Positions 55,861-63,699 of a stretch of 64,000 nt of DNA are shown here, piece by piece. How positions within the stretch are numbered: the first letter of the stretch is position 1; the number at the start of each line of letters is the position of its first letter. The DNA is taken from contig NZ_JAFBBP010000001.1 of NCBI RefSeq assembly GCF_016907275.1, positions 3,710,001 through 3,774,000 on the forward strand, read 5' to 3'. A model generated the notes under the pieces. It was not told the DNA's origin, ran no database searches, and saw only the letters and a list, made by a program, of their open reading frames with translations. The DNA is from Micromonospora luteifusca. GTDB taxonomy: Bacteria; Actinomycetota; Actinomycetes; Mycobacteriales; Micromonosporaceae. The translations under genes were made by a program, and so were the position numbers.

Positions 55861-56157
55861 TCAGCCGCGCTTCATCAGTCGGCCGACCGCCGCCATCATC
55901 TCGGTGGCCATCTCGTCGGCCCGACCCTCGGCGGCCCCCTCGTGCATGCAGTGCCGGGCGTGCCCGTCGAGCAGCCCCAGCGCCACCTTGTCGAGTGCGG
56001 CCTGGATCGCGGAGATCTGGGTGAGCACGTCGATGCAGTAGCGGTCGTCGTCGACCATCTTCTCGATGCCGCGGACCTGCCCCTCGACTCGGCGGAGCCG
56101 CGCGAGCAGCTGGTCCTTGCTGGCGGTGTACCCGCGGATCGGGGTGGGAGCGGTCAT
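55861..56157 (-). CDS. csoR: Copper-sensing repressor CsoR
   Basis: A 98-residue CsoR-family repressor. The copper ligands Cys41, His66 and Cys70 are present with the canonical spacing (25 then 4 residues), in DDDRYCIDVLTQISA and LDGHARHCMHE, and YIxxxLxRxEGQ-type segment is RLRRVEGQVRGIEKMVDDDR. It is a tetrameric helical DNA-binding protein that leaves DNA when it binds Cu(I). The gene is divergent from copZ and convergent with the CopB-like gene. Two operator-like palindromes lie in the divergent region, matching autorepression and control of the copZ operon. Confidence 0.95.
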   Translation of the reverse strand: MTAPTPIRGYTASKDQLLARLRRVEGQVRGIEKMVDDDRYCIDVLTQISAIQAALDKVALGLLDGHARHCMHEGAAEGRADEMATEMMAAVGRLMKRG

Positions 56158-56173
56158 GGCGACCAGGATAGCC

Positions 56174-56223
56174 TACCCCTGGGGGGTATGGTACGGTGCC
56201 ATTGCAGGTGGGATACCCCCACC
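56174..56223. promoter_or_regulatory. Two CsoR-type operators in the csoR/copZ divergent region
   Basis: TACCCC-TGG-GGGGTA (56174-56188) and GGTGGG-ATACC-CCCACC (56207-56223) are G/C-tract palindromes of the type bound by CsoR proteins. They are 33 bases apart centre to centre, about three helical turns, and lie between csoR and copZ starts. Confidence 0.75.
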
Positions 56224-56254
56224 CGGTACAGGTACCGACTAGGGAGACGATCCG

Positions 56255-56464
56255 ATGGTCAACACGACGTACCAGGTGCAGGGCATGACCTGTGGGCACT
56301 GCGTCAGCGCGGTCAGCGCCGAGGTGGGCGCAATCGCGGGTGTGCGCGACGTCCAGGTCGACCTCGCGGCCGGCCGGGTCACGGTGAGCAGCGACCAGCC
56401 GTTGGACGTGCAGGTCGTCCGAGCCGCTGTCGACGAGGCCGGCTACGACCTCGTCGACGCGTGA
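56255..56464 (+). CDS. copZ: Copper chaperone CopZ
   Basis: A 69-residue heavy-metal-associated domain protein. The metal site is the Cys pair in QGMTCGHCVSAVSAEV (CGHC), and the beta-alpha-beta pattern follows (VTVSSDQPLDVQVVRAAVDE). It binds Cu(I) and hands it to the P-type ATPases and CsoR. ATG 56255 has AGGGAG upstream and lies 31 bases after the second operator. It heads an operon with the secreted copper-linked protein and the CPC ATPase. Confidence 0.95.
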   Translation: MVNTTYQVQGMTCGHCVSAVSAEVGAIAGVRDVQVDLAAGRVTVSSDQPLDVQVVRAAVDEAGYDLVDA

Positions 56465-56477
56465 GCAGAGGGTCGGC

Positions 56478-57434
56478 ATGCGCACGGTGACGAGACTGGC
56501 CGGCTTCGCCGTCGGCCTCGCGGCGGTCTTCAGCGCGACGTACGGAATCGGCCGCGTGGTCGACCGCGCCCCCGTCGTCGAGGGCCGGCACGAGGGTGCT
56601 GCCGCCCGCCCCATGGGAGAGTCTGACGAGGCGGCCGACCGGCTCCCGGGCGGTCTGCTCGTCTCCGACCGCGGCTACACCCTTGACCCGGTCGACGCCC
56701 GGGCCGACGAATTCGCGTTCCGGATCACCGGGCCGGACGGCCACCCGGTGACCCGGTACGACGTGGCGCACGACAAGCAGATGCACCTGATCGTCGCCCG
56801 GCGGGACCTCTCCGGTTTCCGCCATGTGCACCCCGACCTGGCCGCCGACGGCACCTGGCGGGTCGACACCCCACTGGCCGGCCCGGGGCAGTGGCGGGCG
56901 TTCGCCGACTTCACCCCGACCGGGGGCGAGCCGCTGACCCTCGGCGTGGACGTGACCGTCCCCGGTGAGCTGACCGAACGGCCGTTGCCCGCCCCGGCGA
57001 CCAGCACCACCGTCGACGGCTACACGGTCACCCTGACCGGCGCGCCGCAGCCCGGCCGCACGTCACCGCTCACCCTCAGCATCAGCCGGAACGGGCAGCC
57101 GGTCACCGACCTGGAGCCCTACCTGGGCGCGTACGGGCACCTGGTGGCACTGCGCCGGGGTGACCTGGCATACCTGCATGTGCACCCGGACGGGGCGCCG
57201 GGCGACGGACGGACCCGGCCCGGCCCGGCCGTCACCTTCCTCGTCGACGTGCCCTCGACCGGCAGCTACCGGCTCTACCTCGACTTCCAGCACGGCGGGG
57301 CGGTGCACACCGCCGAGTTCACCCTCAGCACCGGCACCGCGCCGGCCGACGCGCCGCCGACCGGAAGCAACCCGAGCGGACCCGCACCGACCGGGGGCGC
57401 CGACCACGGCACTCCCGGTCACGGGCACAACTGA
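56478..57434 (+). CDS. Secreted copper-operon protein with two HVHPD repeats
   Basis: A 318-residue protein with an N-terminal signal anchor (VTRLAGFAVGLAAVFSATYG). The extracellular part consists of two related beta domains, each with a His motif: KQMHLIVARRDLSGFRHVHP then DLAADGTW, and GHLVALRRGDLAYLHVHPDG. The HxH pairs and nearby Met look suited to bind copper. The C-terminus is Pro/Gly-rich and ends ADHGTPGHGHN. It sits between copZ and copA, 13 and 12 bases away, so it is co-regulated with copper efflux. I do not know a biochemical name for it; copper capture on the outer side is an inference. Confidence 0.75.
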   Translation: MRTVTRLAGFAVGLAAVFSATYGIGRVVDRAPVVEGRHEGAAARPMGESDEAADRLPGGLLVSDRGYTLDPVDARADEFAFRITGPDGHPVTRYDVAHDKQMHLIVARRDLSGFRHVHPDLAADGTWRVDTPLAGPGQWRAFADFTPTGGEPLTLGVDVTVPGELTERPLPAPATSTTVDGYTVTLTGAPQPGRTSPLTLSISRNGQPVTDLEPYLGAYGHLVALRRGDLAYLHVHPDGAPGDGRTRPGPAVTFLVDVPSTGSYRLYLDFQHGGAVHTAEFTLSTGTAPADAPPTGSNPSGPAPTGGADHGTPGHGHN

Positions 57435-57446
57435 CGGGACCAGACG

Positions 57447-59699
57447 ATGACCACCACCAGCAGACCGCTGCCCGAGGCACCGAACCGGATCGAGTTGGCG
57501 ATTGGCGGCATGACCTGCGCCGCCTGCGCCGCCCGGATCGAAAAGAAGCTCAACCGGATGGACGGGGTGAGTGCCACCGTCAACTACGCCACCGAGAAGG
57601 CGACCGTCCGGTACGCCGACGACGTCACACCTGACGACCTGATCGAGACCGTGCAGAAGACCGGCTACACGGCTGCGCTGCCGGCCCCGCCGACCGCCGA
57701 GCCGGCGGCGGATCCGCTGAAGGGCCCGCGTACCCGGCTCTGGGTCTCGGTGGTCCTGAGCGTGCCGGTGGTCCTGCTGGCCATGGTCCCGGCCTGGCAG
57801 TTCGACTACTGGCAGTGGCTGTCGCTGACCCTGGCGGCCCCGGTGGTGGTCTGGGGTGGGCTGCCGTTCCACCGGGCCGCCTGGACGAACCTGCGGCACG
57901 GCGCGGCAACCATGGACACGCTGGTCTCGCTCGGCACCCTGGCCGCGTTCGGCTGGTCGCTCTGGGCGCTCTTCCTGGGTGATGCTGGCATGCCGGGGAT
58001 GACGCACCCGTTCCGCTTCGACATCACCCGCACCGACGGCGCCGGCAACATCTACCTGGAGGCCGCCGCCGGGGTGACCGTGTTCATCCTGGCCGGCCGT
58101 TACTTCGAGGCGCGATCCAAGCGGACCGCCGGCTCGGCCCTGCGCGCCCTGCTCGAACTCGGCGCCAAGGAGGTGGCGGTGTTGCGCGACGGGGTGGAGA
58201 CCCTGATTCCCGTGGACCAGCTCGCCGTCGGTGACCGGTTCGTGGTCCGCCCCGGGGAGAAGATCGCCACCGACGGCGTGGTCGACGAGGGCACCTCCGC
58301 CGTCGACGCCAGCATGCTCACCGGCGAGTCGGTGCCGGTCGAGGTCGGGCCGGGCGACGGCGTGGTCGGCGCCACCATCAACGCGGGCGGACGGCTGGTC
58401 GTCAGCGCCACCCGGGTCGGCGCGGACACCCAGCTCGCCCGAATGGCCGACCTGGTCGAGCAGGCACAGAGCGGTAAGGCGGCCGTGCAGCGGCTGGCGG
58501 ACCGGATCTCCGGCGTCTTCGTGCCGATCGTCATCACGCTGGCTGTCGGCACACTCGGCTGGTGGCTCGGCACCGGCGCCGGCCCGACCGCGGCGTTCAC
58601 CGCAGCCGTCGCCGTGCTGATCATCGCCTGCCCCTGCGCGCTCGGCCTGGCCACCCCGACCGCGCTGCTGGTCGGCACCGGCCGGGGTGCTCAACTCGGT
58701 GTGCTGATCAAGGGGCCGGAGGTGTTGGAGTCGACCCGCCGGGTGCAGACCGTGGTGCTGGACAAGACCGGCACCGTCACGACCGGCCGGATGACCCTGG
58801 TGGACGTGGTGCCGGCGAGTGGCGAGGACCGGGCCGAGCTGCTCCGGCTCGCCGGTGCGGTGGAGGCGGCCTCCGAGCACCCGATCGCCCGAGCGGTTGC
58901 GGCGGGAGCCTCCGAGGCCGGGCCGCTGGCCGCCGTGACAGGCTTCACCAACCTCGAAGGGCTGGGTGTGACCGGCACGGTCGACGGGCGGGTCGTGCTG
59001 GTCGGCCGGGTCCGGCTGCTGCGTGAGCGCGAGGTCGACGTACCGCCGGAGATCGAGCGGGCCGTCAGCGACGCGGAGGCCGCCGGTCGTACGGCGATCG
59101 TCGCGGGTTGGGACGGACGGGCCCGGGGCGTGCTCGCGGTCGCCGACGTGGTCCGGCCGACCAGCCGGGCGGCGGTGGCCCGGCTACGGGCGCTGGGGCT
59201 CACCCCGGTCCTGCTGACCGGGGACAACATCACCGTGGCTCGCGCGATCGCCGCCGAGGTGGGCATCGACGAGGTGATCGCCGAGGTTCTGCCGGCCGGA
59301 AAGGTCGACGTGGTCAAGCGGCTTCAGGCGCAGGGGCGGTCGGTGGCGATGGTCGGTGACGGGGTCAACGACGCCCCGGCGCTGGCCCAGGCCGACCTGG
59401 GGCTGGCCATGGGCACCGGCACCGATGTCGCGATCGAGGCGTCCGACCTCACCCTCGTCCGGGGTGACCTGGACGCCGCCGTCGACGCCATCCGGCTGTC
59501 CCGACGCACGCTCGGCATCATCCGGGGCAACCTGTTCTGGGCGTTCGGCTACAACGTGGCGGCCCTGCCGCTGGCCGCTGCCGGGCTGCTCAACCCGATG
59601 ATCGCCGGCGCCACCATGGCGTTGTCCTCGGTCTTCGTGGTGGCCAACAGTCTGCGGCTGCGCCGGTTCCGTCCGGCCGCTGACGATCGCGGACTGTGA
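57447..59699 (+). CDS. Copper P-type ATPase, CopA-like (CPC type)
   Basis: A 750-residue P1B-1 ATPase for Cu(I) export. The N-terminus has one heavy-metal-associated domain with CAAC at 24-27 ([16 protein letters not shown]), then eight membrane helices. The transport motif is CPC (395-397) in [13 protein letters not shown], and the phosphorylated motif is DKTGT (439-443). SEHPIA, TGDN and GDGVNDAP are all present. It receives copper from CopZ encoded two genes upstream. Together with the CopB-like CPH ATPase the locus has two pump types, which suggests different copper oxidation states or conditions. Confidence 0.95.
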   Translation: MTTTSRPLPEAPNRIELAIGGMTCAACAARIEKKLNRMDGVSATVNYATEKATVRYADDVTPDDLIETVQKTGYTAALPAPPTAEPAADPLKGPRTRLWVSVVLSVPVVLLAMVPAWQFDYWQWLSLTLAAPVVVWGGLPFHRAAWTNLRHGAATMDTLVSLGTLAAFGWSLWALFLGDAGMPGMTHPFRFDITRTDGAGNIYLEAAAGVTVFILAGRYFEARSKRTAGSALRALLELGAKEVAVLRDGVETLIPVDQLAVGDRFVVRPGEKIATDGVVDEGTSAVDASMLTGESVPVEVGPGDGVVGATINAGGRLVVSATRVGADTQLARMADLVEQAQSGKAAVQRLADRISGVFVPIVITLAVGTLGWWLGTGAGPTAAFTAAVAVLIIACPCALGLATPTALLVGTGRGAQLGVLIKGPEVLESTRRVQTVVLDKTGTVTTGRMTLVDVVPASGEDRAELLRLAGAVEAASEHPIARAVAAGASEAGPLAAVTGFTNLEGLGVTGTVDGRVVLVGRVRLLREREVDVPPEIERAVSDAEAAGRTAIVAGWDGRARGVLAVADVVRPTSRAAVARLRALGLTPVLLTGDNITVARAIAAEVGIDEVIAEVLPAGKVDVVKRLQAQGRSVAMVGDGVNDAPALAQADLGLAMGTGTDVAIEASDLTLVRGDLDAAVDAIRLSRRTLGIIRGNLFWAFGYNVAALPLAAAGLLNPMIAGATMALSSVFVVANSLRLRRFRPAADDRGL

Positions 59700-59709
59700 C
59701 GGCGGTAAT

Positions 59710-59735
59710 GGTTGGGCCGGCGTCGGCGGGGGTAC
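59710..59735 (+). promoter_or_regulatory. Sigma-B/F-like promoter upstream of csbD
   Basis: GGTT at 59710-59713 and GGGTAC at 59730-59735 with a 16-base spacer fit the GNNT-N14-16-GGGTA(C/T) pattern of actinobacterial stress sigma factors. Transcription would start near 59742 and leave a leader of about 30 bases. Confidence 0.5.
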
Positions 59736-59773
59736 TGGTGGTGTTGTAGCGACGCTTGCAATGGAGGTTGGCA

Positions 59774-59947
59774 ATGGGTATCGACGACAAGATCAACAAC
59801 GCCACCGAGGATGCGACCGGCAAGCTGAAGGAAGGCGCTGGTCGCGCCACCGATAACGAGCAGCTCGAGGCCGAGGGTCGCGCTGACCAGTCCACGGCCA
59901 AGCTCAAGCAGGCGGGCGAGAAGATCAAGGACGCTTTCAAGAGCTGA
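59774..59947 (+). CDS. CsbD family stress protein
   Basis: A 57-residue hydrophilic protein of the CsbD family, which in Bacillus is a sigma-B-controlled general stress protein of unknown biochemical role. The conserved pattern is DKINNATEDATGKLKEGAGR, then ATDNEQLEAEGRADQS and TAKLKQAGEKIKDAFKS. ATG 59774 has GGAGG 6 bases upstream. A stress-type promoter pattern lies about 40 bases before it, and a strong hairpin lies after it, so it is a monocistronic unit downstream of copA. Confidence 0.9.
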   Translation: MGIDDKINNATEDATGKLKEGAGRATDNEQLEAEGRADQSTAKLKQAGEKIKDAFKS

Positions 59948-59965
59948 CGTACGACGTAACCCGCA

Positions 59966-60000
59966 CGCCGGGCCGGTGATCATTCACCGGCCCGGCGTTT
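59966..60000 (+). terminator. Terminator of csbD
   Basis: CGCCGGGCCGGTGA and TCACCGGCCCGGCG form perfect 14-bp arms followed by TTT. Confidence 0.85.
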
Positions 60001-60111
60001 CTGTGTGTCCGGTCCAGCCGGCGACCCTGAGAACCCCCTGATTTCGTGATCCATCCGCACCGCCGCCCTGCGATACCTGCTAACTTCTCTTGGCATGTGC
60101 GAGGGCCGGTT

Positions 60112-60459
60112 ATGAGCAGCGCTCCACCGCTGACCGGTGACGACCTGATTCGGGTGCTGGCCTCGTTGGCCAACCCGCACCGGCTGCGGATCGTCGCCGC
60201 GCTGGCCCGCGAGCGTGCCTACGTCAGCGGGCTGGCCCGGCAACTGGGCATCAGCCGAGCGCTGTTGCAGGTCCACCTACGGAAGCTGGCGGCGGCCGGG
60301 CTGGTCACCGCGAGCCTGGAGTTGTCGGAGGACGGGAAGGCCATGAACTACTACGAGGTGCAGCCGTTCGTGCTCACCCTCACCCCCGAGATCATCGCGG
60401 CGGCGGCCGAGACGCTGACCGTGCCCGTCTCGGCCGAACGACCAGGAGCGGACCGATGA
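60112..60459 (+). CDS. ArsR-family winged-helix regulator
   Basis: A 115-residue winged-helix regulator of ArsR type. Seen are IRVLASLANPHRLRIVAALA, VSGLARQLGISRALLQVHLR and KLAAAGLVTASLELSEDG, all in the expected order; the C-terminus is helical. No ELCVCDL-type metal cysteines are present, so it is unlikely to sense arsenic. ATG 60112 has CGAGGG upstream and is preferred to the GTG/ATG starts further back. It overlaps the next gene by four bases (ATGA), forming a two-gene unit with a small membrane protein. Similar pairs occur widely in actinobacteria as far as I recall. Confidence 0.85.
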   Translation: MSSAPPLTGDDLIRVLASLANPHRLRIVAALARERAYVSGLARQLGISRALLQVHLRKLAAAGLVTASLELSEDGKAMNYYEVQPFVLTLTPEIIAAAAETLTVPVSAERPGADR

Positions 60460-60725
60460 GCGAGCACGACTGGACCGAGGTGGTCGGCGCGATCGGCATC
60501 TTCGCCTTCCTGGTCAGCGTGGTCACGGTGACCATCGTGCAGCTCGCCAAGACCCGGCGGGCCCGGTACGAGGCGTCCCGCGCGGACGACTACCGCCGGC
60601 TCGCCGAGACGGCCACACAGGCCCAGGCGGAGAACGCCCGACTGCTCGCGGCCATGGACGGCCGGCTGAGCGGGATGGAGACCCGGATGACCACTGTCGA
60701 ACGCGTCCTGAGCGACGTCGACTGA
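60456..60725 (+). CDS. Small membrane protein, partner of the ArsR-type regulator
   Basis: An 89-residue protein with one membrane helix near the N-terminus (AIGIFAFLVSVVTVTIVQLA) and a cytoplasmic helical tail with heptads (YRRLAETATQAQAENARLLA, MDGRLSGMETRMTTVERVLS). It is coupled to the ArsR-like regulator by a four-base overlap. The layout suggests that the membrane protein influences the regulator, perhaps by recruiting it to the membrane; this is inference. I do not recognise a family. Confidence 0.65.
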   Translation: MSEHDWTEVVGAIGIFAFLVSVVTVTIVQLAKTRRARYEASRADDYRRLAETATQAQAENARLLAAMDGRLSGMETRMTTVERVLSDVD

Positions 60726-60847
60726 CCTCGGCGACGAAAGGTCCCGGGCCGTCGAGCGGCTACTCGACGACCCGGGTGGAAGCAGCATCACCTCGCCCAG
60801 TGGGCGAGTTCACCGGTAACGCTCCTTCGAGGAGAGGACAGCACCTC

Positions 60848-62323
60848 ATGCTGCGCGTACGCAAATCGGCCGTCGGCTGGGCGGTCGCCCTGGCCCTCAC
60901 GGCCACCGGCCTGACCCCGGCGAGCCCGGCTGCCGCCCGACCACAGCCCGGTCCGACGATCGACTGGCGGCCCTGCGCCACCGACTCGGATGCCGAGTGC
61001 GGCACGCTGTCGCTGCCGGTGGACTGGAACCAGCCCCGAGGTGAGCGCTTCGACCTGGCGTTGGCTCGCCGGGTCGCCACCGATCCGGCCACCCGGAAGG
61101 GTGCGCTGGTCTTCGGCCCCGGCAGGCCGGGCGACAGTGGAGTCGACCGGGTGGTGAACGGCAGCTCCCGGTTCAGTGCCGACCTGCGCCGCCGGTTCGA
61201 CATCGTCAGCTTCGACCCACGCGGCACCGGCGGCAGCCACCCGGTGATCTGCGCACGGGACCTGCTCGCCCGGCAACCGCAACTGATCGCCGACCAGGCC
61301 CAGTTCGACGCCACACTGGCCGGCAACGCTCTGCTGCGCGCCGACTGCCGGGCCCGCACCGGGGCGCTCTACGACCACGTCGACACGACCAGCGGCGCCC
61401 GGGACCTGGACGCGGTCCGCGCCGCGCTCGGCGAGCGACAGCTGACCTTCCACGGCAGCTCGTACGGCACGCTGCTCGGGCAGCGGTACGCGGAGCTGTA
61501 CCCGAACCGCGTCCGAGCCGTCGTGCTGGAGGCCGCGATGGACCACAGCATCGGCACCCGCGCCTTCCTCGACAGCCAGGCGGTCACCGCGGAGAACGCG
61601 TTCGACCAGTTCGTCGCCTGGTGTGACCGGTCCACCGCCTGCGGGCTCAACGGACGGGACGTCCGGGCGATCTGGGCGGGGCTGCGCGCCCGGGCCGAGC
61701 GCGGCACGCTGACCGATCCGGACCGGGCCGGCGTGGTGCTGACCCCGTTCGAGTTGGCCCGGCTCACCCACAAGAAGTTCTACGACACGTGGCGGTGGCC
61801 GGGGCTGGCCGATTGGCTCGGCAGGATGGACGCGGCCGCCTCGCCGACCACCGCACCCCCGGCCGACGCCACGACGACGGCCGACGCTGTCGCGCCGTAC
61901 CCCTTCGCGGTCTTCTGTCAGGACTGGAGCCTGCCCGTCCGCGACTACCGGGAGTACGCCGCACACGTGCGCCGGGCGGCCCTGCTCGCACCGGACCTGC
62001 GGTACCCGCCGGCCCTGTTCGCGCTCGTCACCTGCCTGGGCACTCCGACACCGGTCGCCAACCCGCAGCACCGCCTGCGGGTCCGCACCGACGTGCCACT
62101 GCTGCTCGCCGCCACCGTGCACGACCCGGCGAGCGGGTACGACTGGGCCCGCACGGTGGCCCGGCAGTTGGGCAGGCACGGCGCTCTGCTCACCTACCAG
62201 GGGTGGGGGCACGGCAGTTACAGCAGCAGTCGCTGTGTGGAACGGGCCGTCGATGCCTACCTGATCGATCAGGTGGTGCCCGCTCGGGGTGCCAGCTGCC
62301 CGGCGGTCGACCCCGACGTGTGA
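60848..62323 (+). CDS. Secreted alpha/beta hydrolase, tripeptidyl aminopeptidase-like
   Basis: A 491-residue secreted peptidase of the alpha/beta hydrolase type (S33-like, SlpD/SlpE group). A signal peptide is present (SAVGWAVALALTATGLTPAS, cleavage near AAARP). The domain begins with DWRPCATDSDAECGTLSLPV, and the nucleophile is Ser in TFHGSSYGTLLGQRYAELYP; the His is in GWGHGSYSSSRC. The RRFDIVSFDPRGTGGSHPV segment is conserved. It would release tripeptides or amino acids outside the cell. ATG 60848 has GAGGAGAGGA upstream. Single gene, convergent with a methyltransferase. Confidence 0.85.
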   Translation: MLRVRKSAVGWAVALALTATGLTPASPAAARPQPGPTIDWRPCATDSDAECGTLSLPVDWNQPRGERFDLALARRVATDPATRKGALVFGPGRPGDSGVDRVVNGSSRFSADLRRRFDIVSFDPRGTGGSHPVICARDLLARQPQLIADQAQFDATLAGNALLRADCRARTGALYDHVDTTSGARDLDAVRAALGERQLTFHGSSYGTLLGQRYAELYPNRVRAVVLEAAMDHSIGTRAFLDSQAVTAENAFDQFVAWCDRSTACGLNGRDVRAIWAGLRARAERGTLTDPDRAGVVLTPFELARLTHKKFYDTWRWPGLADWLGRMDAAASPTTAPPADATTTADAVAPYPFAVFCQDWSLPVRDYREYAAHVRRAALLAPDLRYPPALFALVTCLGTPTPVANPQHRLRVRTDVPLLLAATVHDPASGYDWARTVARQLGRHGALLTYQGWGHGSYSSSRCVERAVDAYLIDQVVPARGASCPAVDPDV

Positions 62324-62378
62324 CCGTGCCGCCGGCCGTCGGGTGGTCACGTTCGCCCGACGGCCGGCAACGGCGGGT

Positions 62379-63011
62379 TCAGCGGCGTCGAGTGGCGCGG
62401 ACGACGACGTCGTGCAGCGGGACTTCCCGGCCGGGCACCGAGCGGCGGTGCTCCTCGGCGGTGACCAGCTCCCAGGTGGCGCTGTCCAGGCCGGCGGTGA
62501 TGTCCGCGAGCGTGACCGATGCCTCCTCCGGTGGGTGGTGGCCGTGCCCGGTGGCTTCCGAGGTGTGCAGGTGCCCGACGATCAGCAGGCTGCCACCCGG
62601 CGCCACCCACCCGGCGATGCGGTCGTAGAAGGCCAGGTGTGGCATCGCCGGGTGCGCGTAGTGCGTCGTCACCAGATCGAACTGCGTCCCCGGGTCCCAG
62701 GCCGTCAGGTCCGCCTCCACCCACCGCACGCGCTCGGGCACCCCCGCGCTCTCCGCGCGTCCGGCGGCGAGAGTGAGGGCACCGGATGCGATGTCGACCG
62801 CGGTGACCTGCCAGCCGTGGGAAGCGAGCCAGATCGCCTCCGTGCCGGTGCCGCAGCCGGCGTCCAACACCGTGCCGGGCGTCAGGCCGGCGGTCTCACG
62901 GGCCAGGTACGGGTGTGGGGGAGCCGCGCCGACGGCACCGGGATGCTCATGGTGCACCTGGAGCCAGTGCCGATCCCAGTAGCCCTTGTCGAATTCGTGC
63001 TGCTCAGTCAT
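62379..63011 (-). CDS. Class I SAM-dependent methyltransferase
   Basis: A 210-residue methyltransferase with a complete Rossmann core: LDAGCGTGTEAIWLASHGW (motif I), VTAVDIASGALTLAAGR, and FDLVTTHYAHPAMP (motif IV), then GGSLLIVGHLHT. The start ATG at 63011 is used. The target is not readable; the family includes enzymes that act on small molecules and some tellurite-resistance methyltransferases (TehB-like). It is divergent from the XRE-cupin regulator across an 88-base gap, with an operator palindrome in it, so regulation by that protein is likely. Confidence 0.85.
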   Translation of the reverse strand: MTEQHEFDKGYWDRHWLQVHHEHPGAVGAAPPHPYLARETAGLTPGTVLDAGCGTGTEAIWLASHGWQVTAVDIASGALTLAAGRAESAGVPERVRWVEADLTAWDPGTQFDLVTTHYAHPAMPHLAFYDRIAGWVAPGGSLLIVGHLHTSEATGHGHHPPEEASVTLADITAGLDSATWELVTAEEHRRSVPGREVPLHDVVVRATRRR

Positions 63012-63075
63012 CTACCCGCTCCTTCGCGTCTCGGTAGCGACTGTGACCGGCCCGCCGACCGATCCGCAAACCTTC

Positions 63076-63089
63076 TTGCCAAATGGCAA
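63076..63089. promoter_or_regulatory. 14-bp palindromic operator in the methyltransferase/XRE-cupin divergent region
   Basis: TTGCCA-AA-TGGCAA is a perfect palindrome that ends 10 bases before the ATG of the XRE-cupin gene and lies 65 bases from the methyltransferase start. It is probably bound by the regulator encoded next to it. Confidence 0.6.
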
Positions 63090-63099
63090 AATTGGCGAC

Positions 63100-63699
63100 A
63101 TGGACGAGCCGGACCGCACCCTGGACGCTGTCGGAGGAAGACTGAAGCACCTTCGGCTCCGCCGCGACATCACGCTCACCGACCTCGCCGCGGAGACCGG
63201 CATCTCCGCCAGCACCCTGTCCAGGCTCGAAGCCGGCCTGCGTCGTCCCACGCTGGAGCAACTCCTCCCGCTCGCCCGCGTCCACGGCGTGACGCTCGAC
63301 GAGCTCGTCGGCGCGCCTCCGACCGGCGATCCCCGCATCAACCTGCGCCCCATCACGTGCAGCGACGGATCGGTCATCCTGCCGCTGACCCGGCGGCCCG
63401 GGGGCATCCAGGCCTACAAGTACGTGCTCCCGGCCAGCGCCGACGACCGCGAACCCGACCTGCGCACCCACGAGGGACACGACTGGGTCTACGTCCTCAA
63501 CGGCACACTGCGACTGGTCCTCGGCGAGCACAATCTCGTCCTCACGCCCGGGGAGGCCGCCGAGTTCGACACCCGCACCCCGCACTGGTTCGGTGCCACC
63601 AGTTCCGGCCCCGTCGAGTTCCTCAGCCTGATCGGGAAACAGGGCGAACGCGCGCACGTACGCGCCGCCCCGAAGCCCGATCAGCCCAGGACCCGGTAG
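63100..63699 (+). CDS. XRE-family regulator with cupin domain
   Basis: A 199-residue regulator. Residues 12-65 are an XRE HTH (LKHLRLRRDITLTDLAAETG, ISASTLSRLEAGLRRPTLEQ) and the C-terminal half is a cupin barrel (EGHDWVYVLNGTLRLVLGEH, LTPGEAAEFDTRTPHWFGAT), which often binds a small ligand or metal. ATG 63100 is the first start after a palindrome. Such regulators repress a neighbouring gene until a ligand binds; the divergent methyltransferase is the obvious candidate. The gene's end overlaps the convergent RibD-like gene by 19 bases. Confidence 0.85.
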   Translation: MDEPDRTLDAVGGRLKHLRLRRDITLTDLAAETGISASTLSRLEAGLRRPTLEQLLPLARVHGVTLDELVGAPPTGDPRINLRPITCSDGSVILPLTRRPGGIQAYKYVLPASADDREPDLRTHEGHDWVYVLNGTLRLVLGEHNLVLTPGEAAEFDTRTPHWFGATSSGPVEFLSLIGKQGERAHVRAAPKPDQPRTR

